A DNA stretch of 64,000 bases from Xanthomonas campestris pv. phormiicola (GTDB taxonomy: Bacteria > Pseudomonadota > Gammaproteobacteria > Xanthomonadales > Xanthomonadaceae): contig CP102593.1 in assembly GCA_025666215.1 (NCBI GenBank), positions 4,167,001 through 4,231,000 of the forward strand, given 5' to 3'. Both the position numbers and the translations under genes were made by a program. Below the pieces are notes generated by a model. The model worked only from the letters and a program-made list of their open reading frames with translations. It was not told where the DNA came from and did no database searches. This document shows positions 18,178 to 26,745 of the stretch, piece after piece (the first letter of the stretch is position 1; each line of letters opens with the position of its first letter).

Positions 18178-18843
18178 TCACCCGCCGATCAAGGGTTTGA
18201 GCTTGGGCCACACATTGTCCAGCACCTTGGGCTGGCCGGCGGCGGTGGGATGCAGGCCGTCGTCCTGCATCAGCGCCGGGTTCAGCGCCACGCCCTCCAG
18301 CAGGAACGGCAGCAGCCCGGTCTGGTATTGCCTGGCCAGGTCGGCGTAGACCGTGCGCAGCCGCTGGCGGTAGGCTGGCCCGTAGTTCGGCGGCACGTCG
18401 ATGCCGAGCAACAGCACCTTCGCGCCGGCGTTGCGGCTGAGCACGATCATCTTCTCCAGATTGCCGCGCAGCTCCGCCGGGGTCAGCCCGCGCAGGGCAT
18501 CGTTGCCGCCGAGTTCGATCACCACCACCGCCGGCCGGTGCTTCTGCAGAAGCGCCGGCAGCCGGGTCAGCGCGCCCGAGGAGGTCTCGCCGCTGATGCT
18601 GGCATTGACTACGGCCGGTGGCGCCTGCATCTGTTGTTGCAGGCGGCGCTCCAGCAGCGCCACCCAGCCGGACTGGACCGGAATGTTGTGCGCGGCGCTG
18701 AGGCTGTCGCCGACCACCAGCACCGGCCCCGCCGCACCTTTGGCACAGGCGATGGCGGGCAGCAGCAGACACCATGCCAGACAGGCCCAGAGCCAGGCGC
18801 TGCGCGTCCAGGCAGGCGTTCCTTTCGTATCGTTGCCACGCAT
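18178..18843 (-). CDS. tesA: Arylesterase / acyl-CoA thioesterase I-like lysophospholipase (TesA family)
   Basis: The 221-residue periplasmic SGNH hydrolase has a signal peptide (about 14-34). Catalytic blocks are VVGDSLSA (nucleophile Ser47), SISGETSSGAL (Gly85), IELGGNDALRG (Asn114) and D195-x-x-H198 in DDGLHPTA. Family members hydrolyse aryl esters, acyl-CoA and lysophospholipids in vitro. It is divergently arranged with a YbbA/YbbP-type ABC transporter, the same grouping seen in E. coli (tesA-ybbA-ybbP) and many other proteobacteria. Confidence 0.94.
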   Translation of the reverse strand: MRGNDTKGTPAWTRSAWLWACLAWCLLLPAIACAKGAAGPVLVVGDSLSAAHNIPVQSGWVALLERRLQQQMQAPPAVVNASISGETSSGALTRLPALLQKHRPAVVVIELGGNDALRGLTPAELRGNLEKMIVLSRNAGAKVLLLGIDVPPNYGPAYRQRLRTVYADLARQYQTGLLPFLLEGVALNPALMQDDGLHPTAAGQPKVLDNVWPKLKPLIGG

Positions 18844-19571
18844 CCGGAGATTTCCTCATCGACAGTCTGGCCCCCACTCCCCGCACCGGCATCGCGATCG
18901 ACGTGCGCGATGTCGGCAAATCCGTCAGCGGACCGGAGGGCACGGTCCACATTCTCGACAACGTCGGATTGACCATCGGTGAAGGCGACAGCGTCGCCAT
19001 CGTCGGCGCCTCCGGTTCCGGCAAGACCACCCTGCTCGGGCTGCTCGCCGGCCTGGACCTGCCGACGCGTGGCGAGATCGTGCTCGCCGGGCAGTCGCTC
19101 AACGCGCTGGACGAGGAAGCGCGCGCCGCGCTGCGCGCGCGCGAGGTCGGCTTCGTGTTCCAGAGCTTCCACCTGCTGCCGTCGCTGACCGCCGCCGAAA
19201 ACATCGCATTGCCGCTGGAGCTGGCCGGGCGCGAGGACCCGGCGCGGGTGCGCGAGGTGCTGGAGGCGGTCGGCCTGACCGCCCGTGCGCGGCACTACCC
19301 GCGGCAACTGTCCGGCGGCGAGCAGCAGCGCGTGGCGCTGGCGCGCGCGTTCGTGGCGCGGCCGCGGATCCTGTTCGCCGACGAACCCACCGGCAGCCTC
19401 GACCAGGCCACCGGCCAGCAGATCAGCGACCTGCTGTTCGCGCTCAACGCCGGCAGCGACACCACCCTGGTCCTGGTCACCCACGACCTGCGCCTGGCGC
19501 AACGTTGCGAACACCGCTACCGGCTCGACCGCGGGCGCCTGCGCCAGGCCGAAGCGGTGGCCGACGCATGA
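18774..19571 (+). CDS. ABC transporter ATP-binding protein (YbbA-like); start uncertain
   Basis: The ATPase shows Walker A GASGSGKTT, the signature LSGGEQQRVALARAF, Walker B ILFADEPTGSLD and the H-loop LVTHD, and matches the lipoprotein-release/YbbA subfamily. The only upstream ATG (18774) makes the gene overlap the divergent tesA by 70 bp and adds about 35 residues beyond the family's usual start. GTG at 18903 would cut into the first strand, and a non-standard CTG at 18867 fits the family length. It works with the permease that follows. Confidence 0.93.
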   Translation: MPDRPRARRCASRQAFLSYRCHASGDFLIDSLAPTPRTGIAIDVRDVGKSVSGPEGTVHILDNVGLTIGEGDSVAIVGASGSGKTTLLGLLAGLDLPTRGEIVLAGQSLNALDEEARAALRAREVGFVFQSFHLLPSLTAAENIALPLELAGREDPARVREVLEAVGLTARARHYPRQLSGGEQQRVALARAFVARPRILFADEPTGSLDQATGQQISDLLFALNAGSDTTLVLVTHDLRLAQRCEHRYRLDRGRLRQAEAVADA

Positions 19572-22051
19572 ACGTGTTGCGCCACGCCGCGCGCGCGCTG
19601 CGCCGCGAACTGTTCGCCGGCGACCTGCTGACCGTGTTCGCCGCGCTGGTGCTCGGCGTGGCGGTGATGACCGCGGTCGGCACCCTGGTCGATCGCGTCA
19701 CCCTGGCGCTGACCGGCAGCGCCGCCGAGGTGATCGGCGGCGACCTCGGCGTGACCGGGCGCCAGGACATCCCCGCCGCGTTCGCCGAACAGGCACAGCG
19801 CCGCGGCGTGCGCCACACGCGCCTGGTCAGCTTTCCCAGCGTGCTGTTCCATGGCGATGCCAGCCAGATGGCCAACATCAAGGCGGTCGACGTCGGCTAT
19901 CCGTTGCGCGGCGACTTGCTGGTCGCACGCGACACCGCCGGCGCCGGCAGCGAGCGCGCCGGCCCGCCACCGCGCGGCCAGGCCTACGCCGATCCGCGCC
20001 TGCTCGAAGCGCTGGGGCTGAAGCTCGGCGACGCCCTGGAATTCGGCGCCGGCACGCTGCGCGTGACCCGGGTGCTGCGCGCCGAGCCGGACGCTTCAGG
20101 CGAACTGATGCAGCTGTCGCCGCCGCTGCTGGTCAACCGTGCCGACGTCGACGCCGCCGGCCTGCTCGGCCCCGGCAGCCGCGCCTCGTACCGGCTGATG
20201 TTCGCCGGCGCGCCGGGCGAGATCGCCGCGTTGCGCGAATGGCTGGCGCCACGCGCCAAGGCGTTCCGCCTGGTCGGCATCGAAGACACCCAGCGCGGGG
20301 TGCGCGGCGCGTTCGACCGCGCCGGCCGCTTCCTCGCCCTGACCGCGTTGCTGGCGGTGCTGCTGGCCGGCGTCGCCACCGCGCTGGCGGCCAACCGCTT
20401 CGCGCTGCGCCGCATCGACAGCGTGGCGGTGCTGCGCTGCCTGGGCGCGCGCCAGCGCGACATCCTCGGCGCGCTGGCGCTGCAGTTGCTGCTGCTGGCG
20501 CTTCCCGCCTGCGCGCTCGGCGTGGGCCTGGGCATGCTGGCGCAGATCGGCCTGGTCGAAGCGCTGGGCAGCCTGATCCCGAACCGGCTGCCGCTGCCGC
20601 AGGCGACCCCGGCGCTGGCCGGCGCCGGCATCGGCCTGTTGCTGCTGCTCGGCTTCGGCCTGCCGCCGCTGCTGCGGCTGCGCAATGTGCCGCCGATGCG
20701 CGTGCTCAACCGCAGCTTCGCCGCGCTGCCGCCGACCTCGCTGCTGGTCTACGCCGCCGCGCTGGTCGCCACCGTGGTGCTGGCGGTGTACGCCACCGGC
20801 GATGGCGTGCTCGCGGCCTGGGTGCTGGGCGGGCTGACCCTGCTGGCCGCGCTCGCCGCGGCGGTCGGCGGCCTGTTGCTGGCCCTGCTGCGGCGGCTGC
20901 AATCGCGCCTGCGCGGGCCATGGAAGCTGGGCCTGGCGGCGCTGACCCGGCGCCGCGCGCTGAGCGTGGTGCAACTGGTCGGGCTGTCGCTGTCGCTGTG
21001 CGCGCTGCTGCTGTTGGCGGTGATCGGCCCGGGTCTGCTCGGCCAATGGCGCGACCGGCTGCCGGCGGACACGCCGAACTACTTCCTGATGAACATCCAG
21101 CCCGACCAGGCCGAGCACGTGCTCGGCACGCTGCGCGGGCTGGGCGTGACCGACGCGGCGGTGGAGCCGTTCAGCACCGGCAAGCTGGTGGCGATCAACG
21201 GCAAGCCGCCGCAGCGCCAGGAGCAGGGGCCGGAGGACGATGGCGATGGCGCCGATCGGCCGATCAACTTCTCCTGGCGGCATGCATTCCCCGCCGCCAA
21301 CCGCCTGCTGTCCGGCCGTTTCTGGGCCGCCGACAGCACCGCGGCGGAAGCCTCGGTGGAGGAAGCCTGGGCGCAGCGCTACGGCCTCAAGCTCGGCGAC
21401 CGCATCACCCTGCTGCTCGGCGAGCAGCAGCGCAGTTTCACCGTCACCAGCGTGCGCAAGGCCGACTGGGATTCGTTCCGGGTCAATTTCTTCCTGTTGC
21501 TCAACGCCGGCGCGGTGCAGGACGCGCCCTACAACCTGATCTCCGCGTTCCACCTGCCGCGCGGGTCCGCCGCGCAGTTGAGCGGCCTCAGCCGCACCTA
21601 TCCGAACGTGTCGCTGCTGGACATCGACGCGATCCTGGGGCGGGTGCGCGAGGTGATCAACCAGGTGGCGCAGGCGGTGCAACTGGTGATGGGCTTCAGC
21701 CTGCTGGCCGGCGTGCTGGTGTTGCTGGCGGCGCTGCAGGCCACCGCCGGCGAGCGCCGCTACGACAGTGCGGTGCTGCGCACGCTGGGCGCGCGCCGGG
21801 GCCAGTTGCGCGGCGCGGTGCTGGTGGAATTCGGCGCGCTCGGCCTGCTCGCGGCGATCCTGGCGGTCGGCGCGGCGGCGGGGATCGGCGTGGTGGTGGC
21901 CAAGCAGGCGTTCGACCTGGCGCTGTCGCCGCCGTGGCCGGCGCTGCTGCTGGGCGGAGTCGGCGGCGTGCTGCTGAGCCTGCTGGCCGGCTGGTCGGGC
22001 ACGCGCCGCATCCTGCGCACGCCGCCGGCCCTGGCCCTGCGCGAGCACTGA
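19568..22051 (+). CDS. ABC transporter permease (YbbP-like, FtsX family)
   Basis: The 827-residue permease has the duplicated FtsX/MacB-type layout: N-terminal membrane segment, large periplasmic domain, four-helix core with VAVLRCLGARQRDILG (about residues 285-300), further membrane helices, a second periplasmic domain, and a final core with SAVLRTLGARRGQLRGAVLVE. Its ATG overlaps the ATPase stop (ATGA). E. coli YbbAP and relatives are linked by co-occurrence to TesA-type esterases and possibly extract lipids or toxic compounds from the membrane; the substrate is not established. Confidence 0.95.
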   Translation: MNVLRHAARALRRELFAGDLLTVFAALVLGVAVMTAVGTLVDRVTLALTGSAAEVIGGDLGVTGRQDIPAAFAEQAQRRGVRHTRLVSFPSVLFHGDASQMANIKAVDVGYPLRGDLLVARDTAGAGSERAGPPPRGQAYADPRLLEALGLKLGDALEFGAGTLRVTRVLRAEPDASGELMQLSPPLLVNRADVDAAGLLGPGSRASYRLMFAGAPGEIAALREWLAPRAKAFRLVGIEDTQRGVRGAFDRAGRFLALTALLAVLLAGVATALAANRFALRRIDSVAVLRCLGARQRDILGALALQLLLLALPACALGVGLGMLAQIGLVEALGSLIPNRLPLPQATPALAGAGIGLLLLLGFGLPPLLRLRNVPPMRVLNRSFAALPPTSLLVYAAALVATVVLAVYATGDGVLAAWVLGGLTLLAALAAAVGGLLLALLRRLQSRLRGPWKLGLAALTRRRALSVVQLVGLSLSLCALLLLAVIGPGLLGQWRDRLPADTPNYFLMNIQPDQAEHVLGTLRGLGVTDAAVEPFSTGKLVAINGKPPQRQEQGPEDDGDGADRPINFSWRHAFPAANRLLSGRFWAADSTAAEASVEEAWAQRYGLKLGDRITLLLGEQQRSFTVTSVRKADWDSFRVNFFLLLNAGAVQDAPYNLISAFHLPRGSAAQLSGLSRTYPNVSLLDIDAILGRVREVINQVAQAVQLVMGFSLLAGVLVLLAALQATAGERRYDSAVLRTLGARRGQLRGAVLVEFGALGLLAAILAVGAAAGIGVVVAKQAFDLALSPPWPALLLGGVGGVLLSLLAGWSGTRRILRTPPALALREH

Positions 22052-22136
22052 GCGCACTGCGACGCGGCCCGGCGTGCGTGTGCTTGGCGAGGACCTGGGC
22101 GTCGGCCAGCGCGTGCTCGCGGCCAGCGGCGACGAT

Positions 22137-22166
22137 GTGCACCGCCGATAGAAATCGGCGGTGCAC
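22137..22166. terminator. Perfect 13-bp hairpin downstream of the YbbP gene
   Basis: GTGCACCGCCGAT (22137-22149) pairs perfectly with ATCGGCGGTGCAC (22154-22166) around an AGAA loop, 86 nt after the permease stop. There is no T-tract, so it may be a factor-independent stop of low efficiency, a 3'-end stabiliser or a repeat element. Confidence 0.5.
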
Positions 22167-22173
22167 TACGCAT

Positions 22174-22191
22174 CCCCAATCCCGAATCCCG
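22174..22191. repeat. CCCCAATCCCGAATCCCG heptamer-type repeat
   Basis: Short degenerate heptamer repeats (CCCAATC, CCGAATC) lie directly after the hairpin and before the TauD-family gene. They resemble the CGGGACT repeat in the folA 5' region. The rest of the 276-bp gap (22052-22327) has nothing recognisable. Confidence 0.5.
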
Positions 22192-22327
22192 CGCAAGCGC
22201 CATATGCCGGTTGCGTATAAGCACCATCCGAATCGTTGCTTCAACGTGCGTCCACCTCTGCCTACAGTGCAATCGATGCCGCGTGCCGTGCGCGCGGCGC
22301 TGCATCTTTCGCAGACGAGGTCAGACG

Positions 22328-23221
22328 ATGGCACGCGCCTCCACCGCAACACGGCCTGCCCCCGCGACATCGGCAGTCCGCATCGAACCGTTCGCCGCGC
22401 CGCTGGGCGCGCAGGTGCTGGGCCTGGACCTGGCGCAGCCACTGGACGCGGCCACGTTCGCGCTGCTGCATCGCGCGCACCTGCACTACCACGTGCTGGT
22501 GTTCCGCGACCAGCGCATCACCCCGGCGCAGCAGGTGGCCTTCAGCCGCCGCTTCGGCCCGCTGCAGATCCACGTGCTGCGCCAGTTCCAGTTGCGCGAG
22601 CAGCCGGAAGTGCTGGTGGTGTCCAACATCAAGGAGAACGGCCAGCCGATCGGGCTGGGCGACGCCGGGCTCTACTGGCACTCGGACCTGTCGTACAAGC
22701 CGACCCCGAGCCTGGGCTCGATGCTGCTGGCGCAGGAGCTGCCGGCCGAGGGCGGCGACACCTTGTTCGCCAACCAGCACCTGGCCTGGGACACGCTGAC
22801 GCCGGACCTGCAGCGCGCGGTCGACGGCCGCCTGGCCGAGCACAGCTACCTGGCCAAATACGAGGAGCTGCGCGCGCGCAATCCGTGGCGGCCGGCGCTG
22901 ACCCAGGCGCAGATCGACGAGGTGGCGCCGGTGCGCCACCCGGTCGTGCGCACCCACCCGGAAACCGGACGCCGCGCGCTGTTCGTCAGCGAGCATTTCA
23001 CCACCCGCATCGTCGGCCTGCCGCAGGCCGAAAGCGATGCGCTGCTGCAGGCGCTGTTCGCGCACAGCAGCGCCGATCCGCTGGTCTACCGGCATCGCTG
23101 GCAGGCGCACGACATGGTGTTCTGGGACAACCGCTCGGTCACCCACCTGGCCGGCGGCACCCCGGACCATCTGCGCCGGCGCCTGCACCGCACCACCATC
23201 GAGGGCGACGTGCCGTTCTAG
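22328..23221 (+). CDS. TauD/TfdA-family Fe(II)/2-oxoglutarate dioxygenase
   Basis: The 297-residue cytoplasmic oxygenase has the iron facial triad His118-x-Asp120 (YWHSDLSYK) and distal His273 (NRSVTHLAGG), with Arg residues after it (HLRRRLHR) for 2-oxoglutarate. The family hydroxylates taurine, alkylsulfonates, alkyl sulfates or related acids and releases sulfite or sulfate. The ATG at 22328 has GAGG 8 nt upstream. It lies just before genes for an SsuABC/TauABC-like importer, so it probably desulfonates the imported compound. Confidence 0.93.
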   Translation: MARASTATRPAPATSAVRIEPFAAPLGAQVLGLDLAQPLDAATFALLHRAHLHYHVLVFRDQRITPAQQVAFSRRFGPLQIHVLRQFQLREQPEVLVVSNIKENGQPIGLGDAGLYWHSDLSYKPTPSLGSMLLAQELPAEGGDTLFANQHLAWDTLTPDLQRAVDGRLAEHSYLAKYEELRARNPWRPALTQAQIDEVAPVRHPVVRTHPETGRRALFVSEHFTTRIVGLPQAESDALLQALFAHSSADPLVYRHRWQAHDMVFWDNRSVTHLAGGTPDHLRRRLHRTTIEGDVPF

Positions 23222-23288
23222 GCCGACGCCAGCGCCGGCACCGCGCATTCCCCCCGCCACTCCGCCCTTCCCCACAACGGAGCGACGC

Positions 23289-24347
23289 ATGACCGCTTTC
23301 GATTCGCCCGCTTTCCCGGCCACCGCGCCGCCCGCCGCCGCGTCGCGGCGGCTGCGCTGGTTCGCCGCCGCGCTGCTCGCCATCGCGCTGCTGCACGGCC
23401 AGTCCGCGCATGCCGAAGGCCGGCTGCGCATCGCCAAGCAGTACGGCATCGTCTACCTGCTGCTGGACGTGGCCCAGCAGCAGAAGCTGATCGAGAAGCA
23501 CGGCAAGGCCGCCGGCATCGACATCGTGGTGGAAACCGTGCAACTGTCCGGCGGCGCCGCCGCCAACGACGCGTTGCTGTCCGGCTCGATCGATGTGGCC
23601 GGCGCCGGGGTCGGCCCGCTGTTCACGCTGTGGGACCGCACCCGCGGCCGCCAGAACGTGCGCGGCGTGGCCTCGCTGGGCAACTTCCCCTATTACCTGA
23701 TCAGCAACGATCCGCGGATCAAGACCCTGGACGACTTCGGCCCGCGCGACCGCATCGCGGTACCGGCGGTCGGCGTGTCGGTGCAGTCGCGGCTGCTGCA
23801 GCACGCCTGCGCGCAGCGCTGGGGCGAGAAGGCCTACAACCGGCTGGATACGCAGCAGGTGGCGTTGCCGCATCCGGACGCGGCCGCGGCGATCATCCGC
23901 GGCGGCACCGAGATCACCGCGCACTTCGCCAGCCCGCCGTTCCAGGAGCAGGAACTGGCGCGCAATCCGAAGGCGCACATCGTGCTCGACTCGTACGCGA
24001 TCGAAGGCGGCCCCACCTCGGCCACGGTGCTGTACGCCACCGAGAAGTTCCGCCGCGACAACCCCAGGACCTACCAGGCCTTCGTCGCCGCGCTGGCCGA
24101 GGCGGCCAGCTTCGTGCAGCGCCAGCCGGAGCAGGCGGCGGACCTGTTCGTGCGCGCCAACGGCGGCAAGATCGATCGCGCGCTGGTGCTGCGCATCCTC
24201 AAGGACCCGAAGGTGCAGTTCAGGACCGCGCCGCAGAACACGCTCAAGCTCGGCCAGTTCCTGTACCGGATCGGCGCGATCAAGCAGGCGCCCGGCGCGG
24301 TCAAGGACTATTTCTTCGACAGCGCGCAAGTCGCCGGAGGCAGCTGA
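23289..24347 (+). CDS. ABC transporter substrate-binding protein (SsuA/TauA-like)
   Basis: The 352-residue periplasmic binding protein has an extended N-terminus with a signal peptide (about 22-42, ending QSAHA). It shows NMT1/TauA-type features: LRIAKQYGIVYLLLDVAQQQKLIEKHG at the start and ANDALLSGSIDVAGAGVGPLF. A GGAG box lies 6 nt before the ATG. The following ATPase gene starts 1 nt after its stop. With the dioxygenase and importer genes, sulfonate or sulfate-ester uptake for sulfur supply is likely; other small acids are possible. Confidence 0.92.
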   Translation: MTAFDSPAFPATAPPAAASRRLRWFAAALLAIALLHGQSAHAEGRLRIAKQYGIVYLLLDVAQQQKLIEKHGKAAGIDIVVETVQLSGGAAANDALLSGSIDVAGAGVGPLFTLWDRTRGRQNVRGVASLGNFPYYLISNDPRIKTLDDFGPRDRIAVPAVGVSVQSRLLQHACAQRWGEKAYNRLDTQQVALPHPDAAAAIIRGGTEITAHFASPPFQEQELARNPKAHIVLDSYAIEGGPTSATVLYATEKFRRDNPRTYQAFVAALAEAASFVQRQPEQAADLFVRANGGKIDRALVLRILKDPKVQFRTAPQNTLKLGQFLYRIGAIKQAPGAVKDYFFDSAQVAGGS

Positions 24348-24348
24348 G

Positions 24349-25212
24349 ATGAGCGCATTCGCCTTGACCCCGGCGCCGCTGCTGCAGGTCGAGCGGGTCA
24401 GCCTGGAGTACGCCACCGGGCAGCGCGTGGTGCGCGCCACGCACCAGGTCAGCTTCGACGTGTACGCCGCCGACCGCCTGGTGCTGCTCGGCCCGTCGGG
24501 CTGCGGCAAGTCGACCCTGCTCAAGGCCATCGCCGGCTTCGTCACGCCCAGCGAGGGGCAGATCCGCCTGGACGGACAGACGCTGCGCGCGCCGGGACCG
24601 GACCGGGTGGTGGTGTTCCAGGAATTCGACCAGCTGGCGCCGTGGAAGACGGTGCGCCAGAACGTCGCCTTCGGCCTGCGTGCGGCGCGCAAGCTGGGCC
24701 GACGCGAAGCGGCCGAGCGCGCGGACCACTACCTGCAGAAGGTCGGGTTGTCCGCGTTCGCCGACGCCTATCCGCACACCTTGTCCGGCGGCATGAAGCA
24801 GCGTGTGGCGATCGCGCGGGCGCTGGCGATGCAGCCGCGCGTGCTGCTGATGGACGAGCCGTTCGCCGCGCTCGACGCGCTGACCCGCCAGCGCATGCAG
24901 GAACAGGTGCTGGACCTGTGGGACGAGTTGCGCTTCACCCTGCTGTTCGTGACCCATTCGATCGACGAGGCCTTGCTGGTGGGCAATCGCATCGTGCTGC
25001 TGTCGCCGCATCCGGGCCAGGTCCGCGCCGAACTCAACAGCCATGGCTTCGGCCCGGCCAGTCTCGGCAGTGCGCCGTTCCAGCAGGCCGCGCAGCGCAT
25101 CCACCGGCTGCTGTTCGATCCGCCCGGCGACGACGCCTGTGCCGCTGAGGCGGCCGCCGGCAACGTGGCGCCGTTGCGCCGGCGCGCGCCGCTGCGCGAG
25201 GTCGCGCCATGA
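24349..25212 (+). CDS. ABC transporter ATP-binding protein (SsuB/TauB-like)
   Basis: The 287-residue ATPase shows Walker A GPSGCGKST, Q-loop VFQEFDQLAPW, signature LSGGMKQRVAIARAL, Walker B VLLMDEPFAALD and switch His in FVTHSIDEA, all typical of the nitrate/sulfonate/taurine class. About 40 C-terminal residues after the fold are Ala/Arg-rich. It overlaps the permease gene by 4 nt (ATGA) and powers the importer. Confidence 0.96.
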   Translation: MSAFALTPAPLLQVERVSLEYATGQRVVRATHQVSFDVYAADRLVLLGPSGCGKSTLLKAIAGFVTPSEGQIRLDGQTLRAPGPDRVVVFQEFDQLAPWKTVRQNVAFGLRAARKLGRREAAERADHYLQKVGLSAFADAYPHTLSGGMKQRVAIARALAMQPRVLLMDEPFAALDALTRQRMQEQVLDLWDELRFTLLFVTHSIDEALLVGNRIVLLSPHPGQVRAELNSHGFGPASLGSAPFQQAAQRIHRLLFDPPGDDACAAEAAAGNVAPLRRRAPLREVAP

Positions 25213-26078
25213 GCGTCACCGCGCCGCTGCGGCCGCCGATCCGCGCCGAGTACGAACGCCCGGTCGTTGCCTACGTCGCGACCGCATCGACGCTGGCGTT
25301 GCCGCGGCGGCAGCTGCCGGACTGGCTGCGCCAGGCGCTGATCCTGCTCGCGCTGGCCGGATTGTGGGAAGCGGCGGCGCACTGGCTGCACGACGACCTG
25401 CTGCTGCCGGGCGTCGTGCAGACCGCACGCGCGTTCGCCGACGGGCTGTGGTCGGGCGAACTGCCCGGCCGCGTCGGCGCCTCGCTGCACATGCTCGCGC
25501 AAGGCTATGCGCTGGGCGTGGCGCTGGCCTTCGCGTTGACCGCGCTGGCGGTCTCGACCCGGATCGGCCGCGACCTGCTGGGCACGCTGACCGCGATGTT
25601 CAATCCGCTGCCGGCGATCGCCTTGCTGCCGCTGGCCTTGCTGTGGTTCGGCCTGGGCAACGGCAGCCTGGTGTTCGTGCTGGTGCACGCGGTGCTGTGG
25701 CCGCTGGCGCTGAACACCTATGCCGGCTTCCAGGGCGTGCCGGAAACGCTGCGCATGGCCGGGCGCAACTATGGGTTGCACGGGTTGCGCTACGTGGTCG
25801 CGATCCTGGTGCCGGCGGCGCTGCCTGCGATCCTGTCCGGCCTGAAGATCGCCTGGGCCTTCGCCTGGCGCACCCTGATCGCCGCCGAGCTGGTGTTCGG
25901 CGCCACCTCCGGCCAGGGCGGCCTGGGCTGGTACATCTTCCAGAACCGCAACGAGCTGTACACCGATCGCGTGTTCGCCGGGCTGGCGATGGTGATCCTG
26001 CTCGGCCTGCTGGTGGAAGGCGCCGGCTTCCATGTGCTGGAACGGCTCACCGTGCGTCGCTGGGGCATGCAGCGCTGA
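25209..26078 (+). CDS. ABC transporter permease (SsuC/TauC-like)
   Basis: The 289-residue inner-membrane permease has about six membrane segments after an N-terminal cytoplasmic extension of about 40 residues. The ATPase-coupling EAA loop reads TLRMAGRNYGLHGLRYVVAILVPAALPAILSGLK. GAGG lies 7 nt before the ATG, which overlaps the ATPase stop. It completes the dioxygenase-importer operon, which appears to end here. Confidence 0.95.
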   Translation: MSVTAPLRPPIRAEYERPVVAYVATASTLALPRRQLPDWLRQALILLALAGLWEAAAHWLHDDLLLPGVVQTARAFADGLWSGELPGRVGASLHMLAQGYALGVALAFALTALAVSTRIGRDLLGTLTAMFNPLPAIALLPLALLWFGLGNGSLVFVLVHAVLWPLALNTYAGFQGVPETLRMAGRNYGLHGLRYVVAILVPAALPAILSGLKIAWAFAWRTLIAAELVFGATSGQGGLGWYIFQNRNELYTDRVFAGLAMVILLGLLVEGAGFHVLERLTVRRWGMQR

Positions 26079-26222
26079 GTCGCGCGGCGCGCGCCCGATC
26101 CGCACGGGCATGCGCAAAACTTGACTGCCGCCATTGCCTTCGCCGAGCATCGCTGCGACTGCCGCTGCCGCTTCCTGCGCAGATCGGCCCGCGCCCGGTC
26201 AGCATCGGCGAGTACAAGGACC

Positions 26223-26654
26223 ATGCCGGCAAGCCAGATCCCACCGCACAGCGCGTCTGCCGCAGCCAGCGAGATCGCCGCGCGCAACGGCGTGCCGTAC
26301 CTGGCCTGCATCCTGGCCGAGACCCGCAGCGGCCCGTACTACATCGCCACCGCACCGACGCCGCAGGCGCTGGATGGGCTGGGCAAGACCCTGCGCGAGC
26401 GCAACAGCGTGCGCGGGCAAACCGAAGATCCGGTCGCGATTCTCGCGGTGTGGTACGAGGAGTGCGAAAACGAAGTCGCCGCGTTGCTCCGCGCCGCGGA
26501 GATCTCCCGGCTCAGCCATTGCTGGCAGCGCGGCCTGATCGAATCGTCCAATCCGCAGTGGCTCGACCTGAGCGGCCTGTGCATCGGCTTTCCGCTGATC
26601 GTCACCCTGCCCGAGTACAAGGGCTTGAGCTACCACCTGGTGACCGACCTGTAG
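26223..26654 (+). CDS. Degenerate GIY-YIG-like protein
   Basis: This small protein (143 residues from the ATG at 26223; upstream TTG at 26121 is also open) has the spacing of a GIY-YIG nuclease domain: VPYLACILAETRSGPYYIATAP at the start and EAEISRLSHCWQRGLIESSNPQWLDL-like residues at the end, where the family has R/K-rich helix and NPxWxDL. The GIY and YIG tripeptides are changed (ACI, YIA) and the catalytic Glu is not obvious, so it is probably not an active nuclease. The match is from memory of the domain pattern. It is convergent with the heme operon. Confidence 0.55.
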   Translation: MPASQIPPHSASAAASEIAARNGVPYLACILAETRSGPYYIATAPTPQALDGLGKTLRERNSVRGQTEDPVAILAVWYEECENEVAALLRAAEISRLSHCWQRGLIESSNPQWLDLSGLCIGFPLIVTLPEYKGLSYHLVTDL

Positions 26655-26685
26655 GCCAGCGCCGCCGCGCACGGCTCGCGCTCGC

Positions 26686-26717
26686 AAAAAAGGAAGGCGC
26701 CGTCCTGGCCGCCTTCC
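26686..26717 (-). terminator. Rho-independent terminator of the heme operon
   Basis: Read on the minus strand, GGAAGGC (26717-26711) and GCCTTCC (26698-26692) form a 7-bp stem around a 12-nt loop, followed by six T residues (26691-26686). It lies about 30 nt after the last gene of the heme operon and may also act on the convergent small gene. Confidence 0.75.
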
Positions 26718-26745
26718 CACCCTGAGCCTGCGTCGGCGGCGGCGC

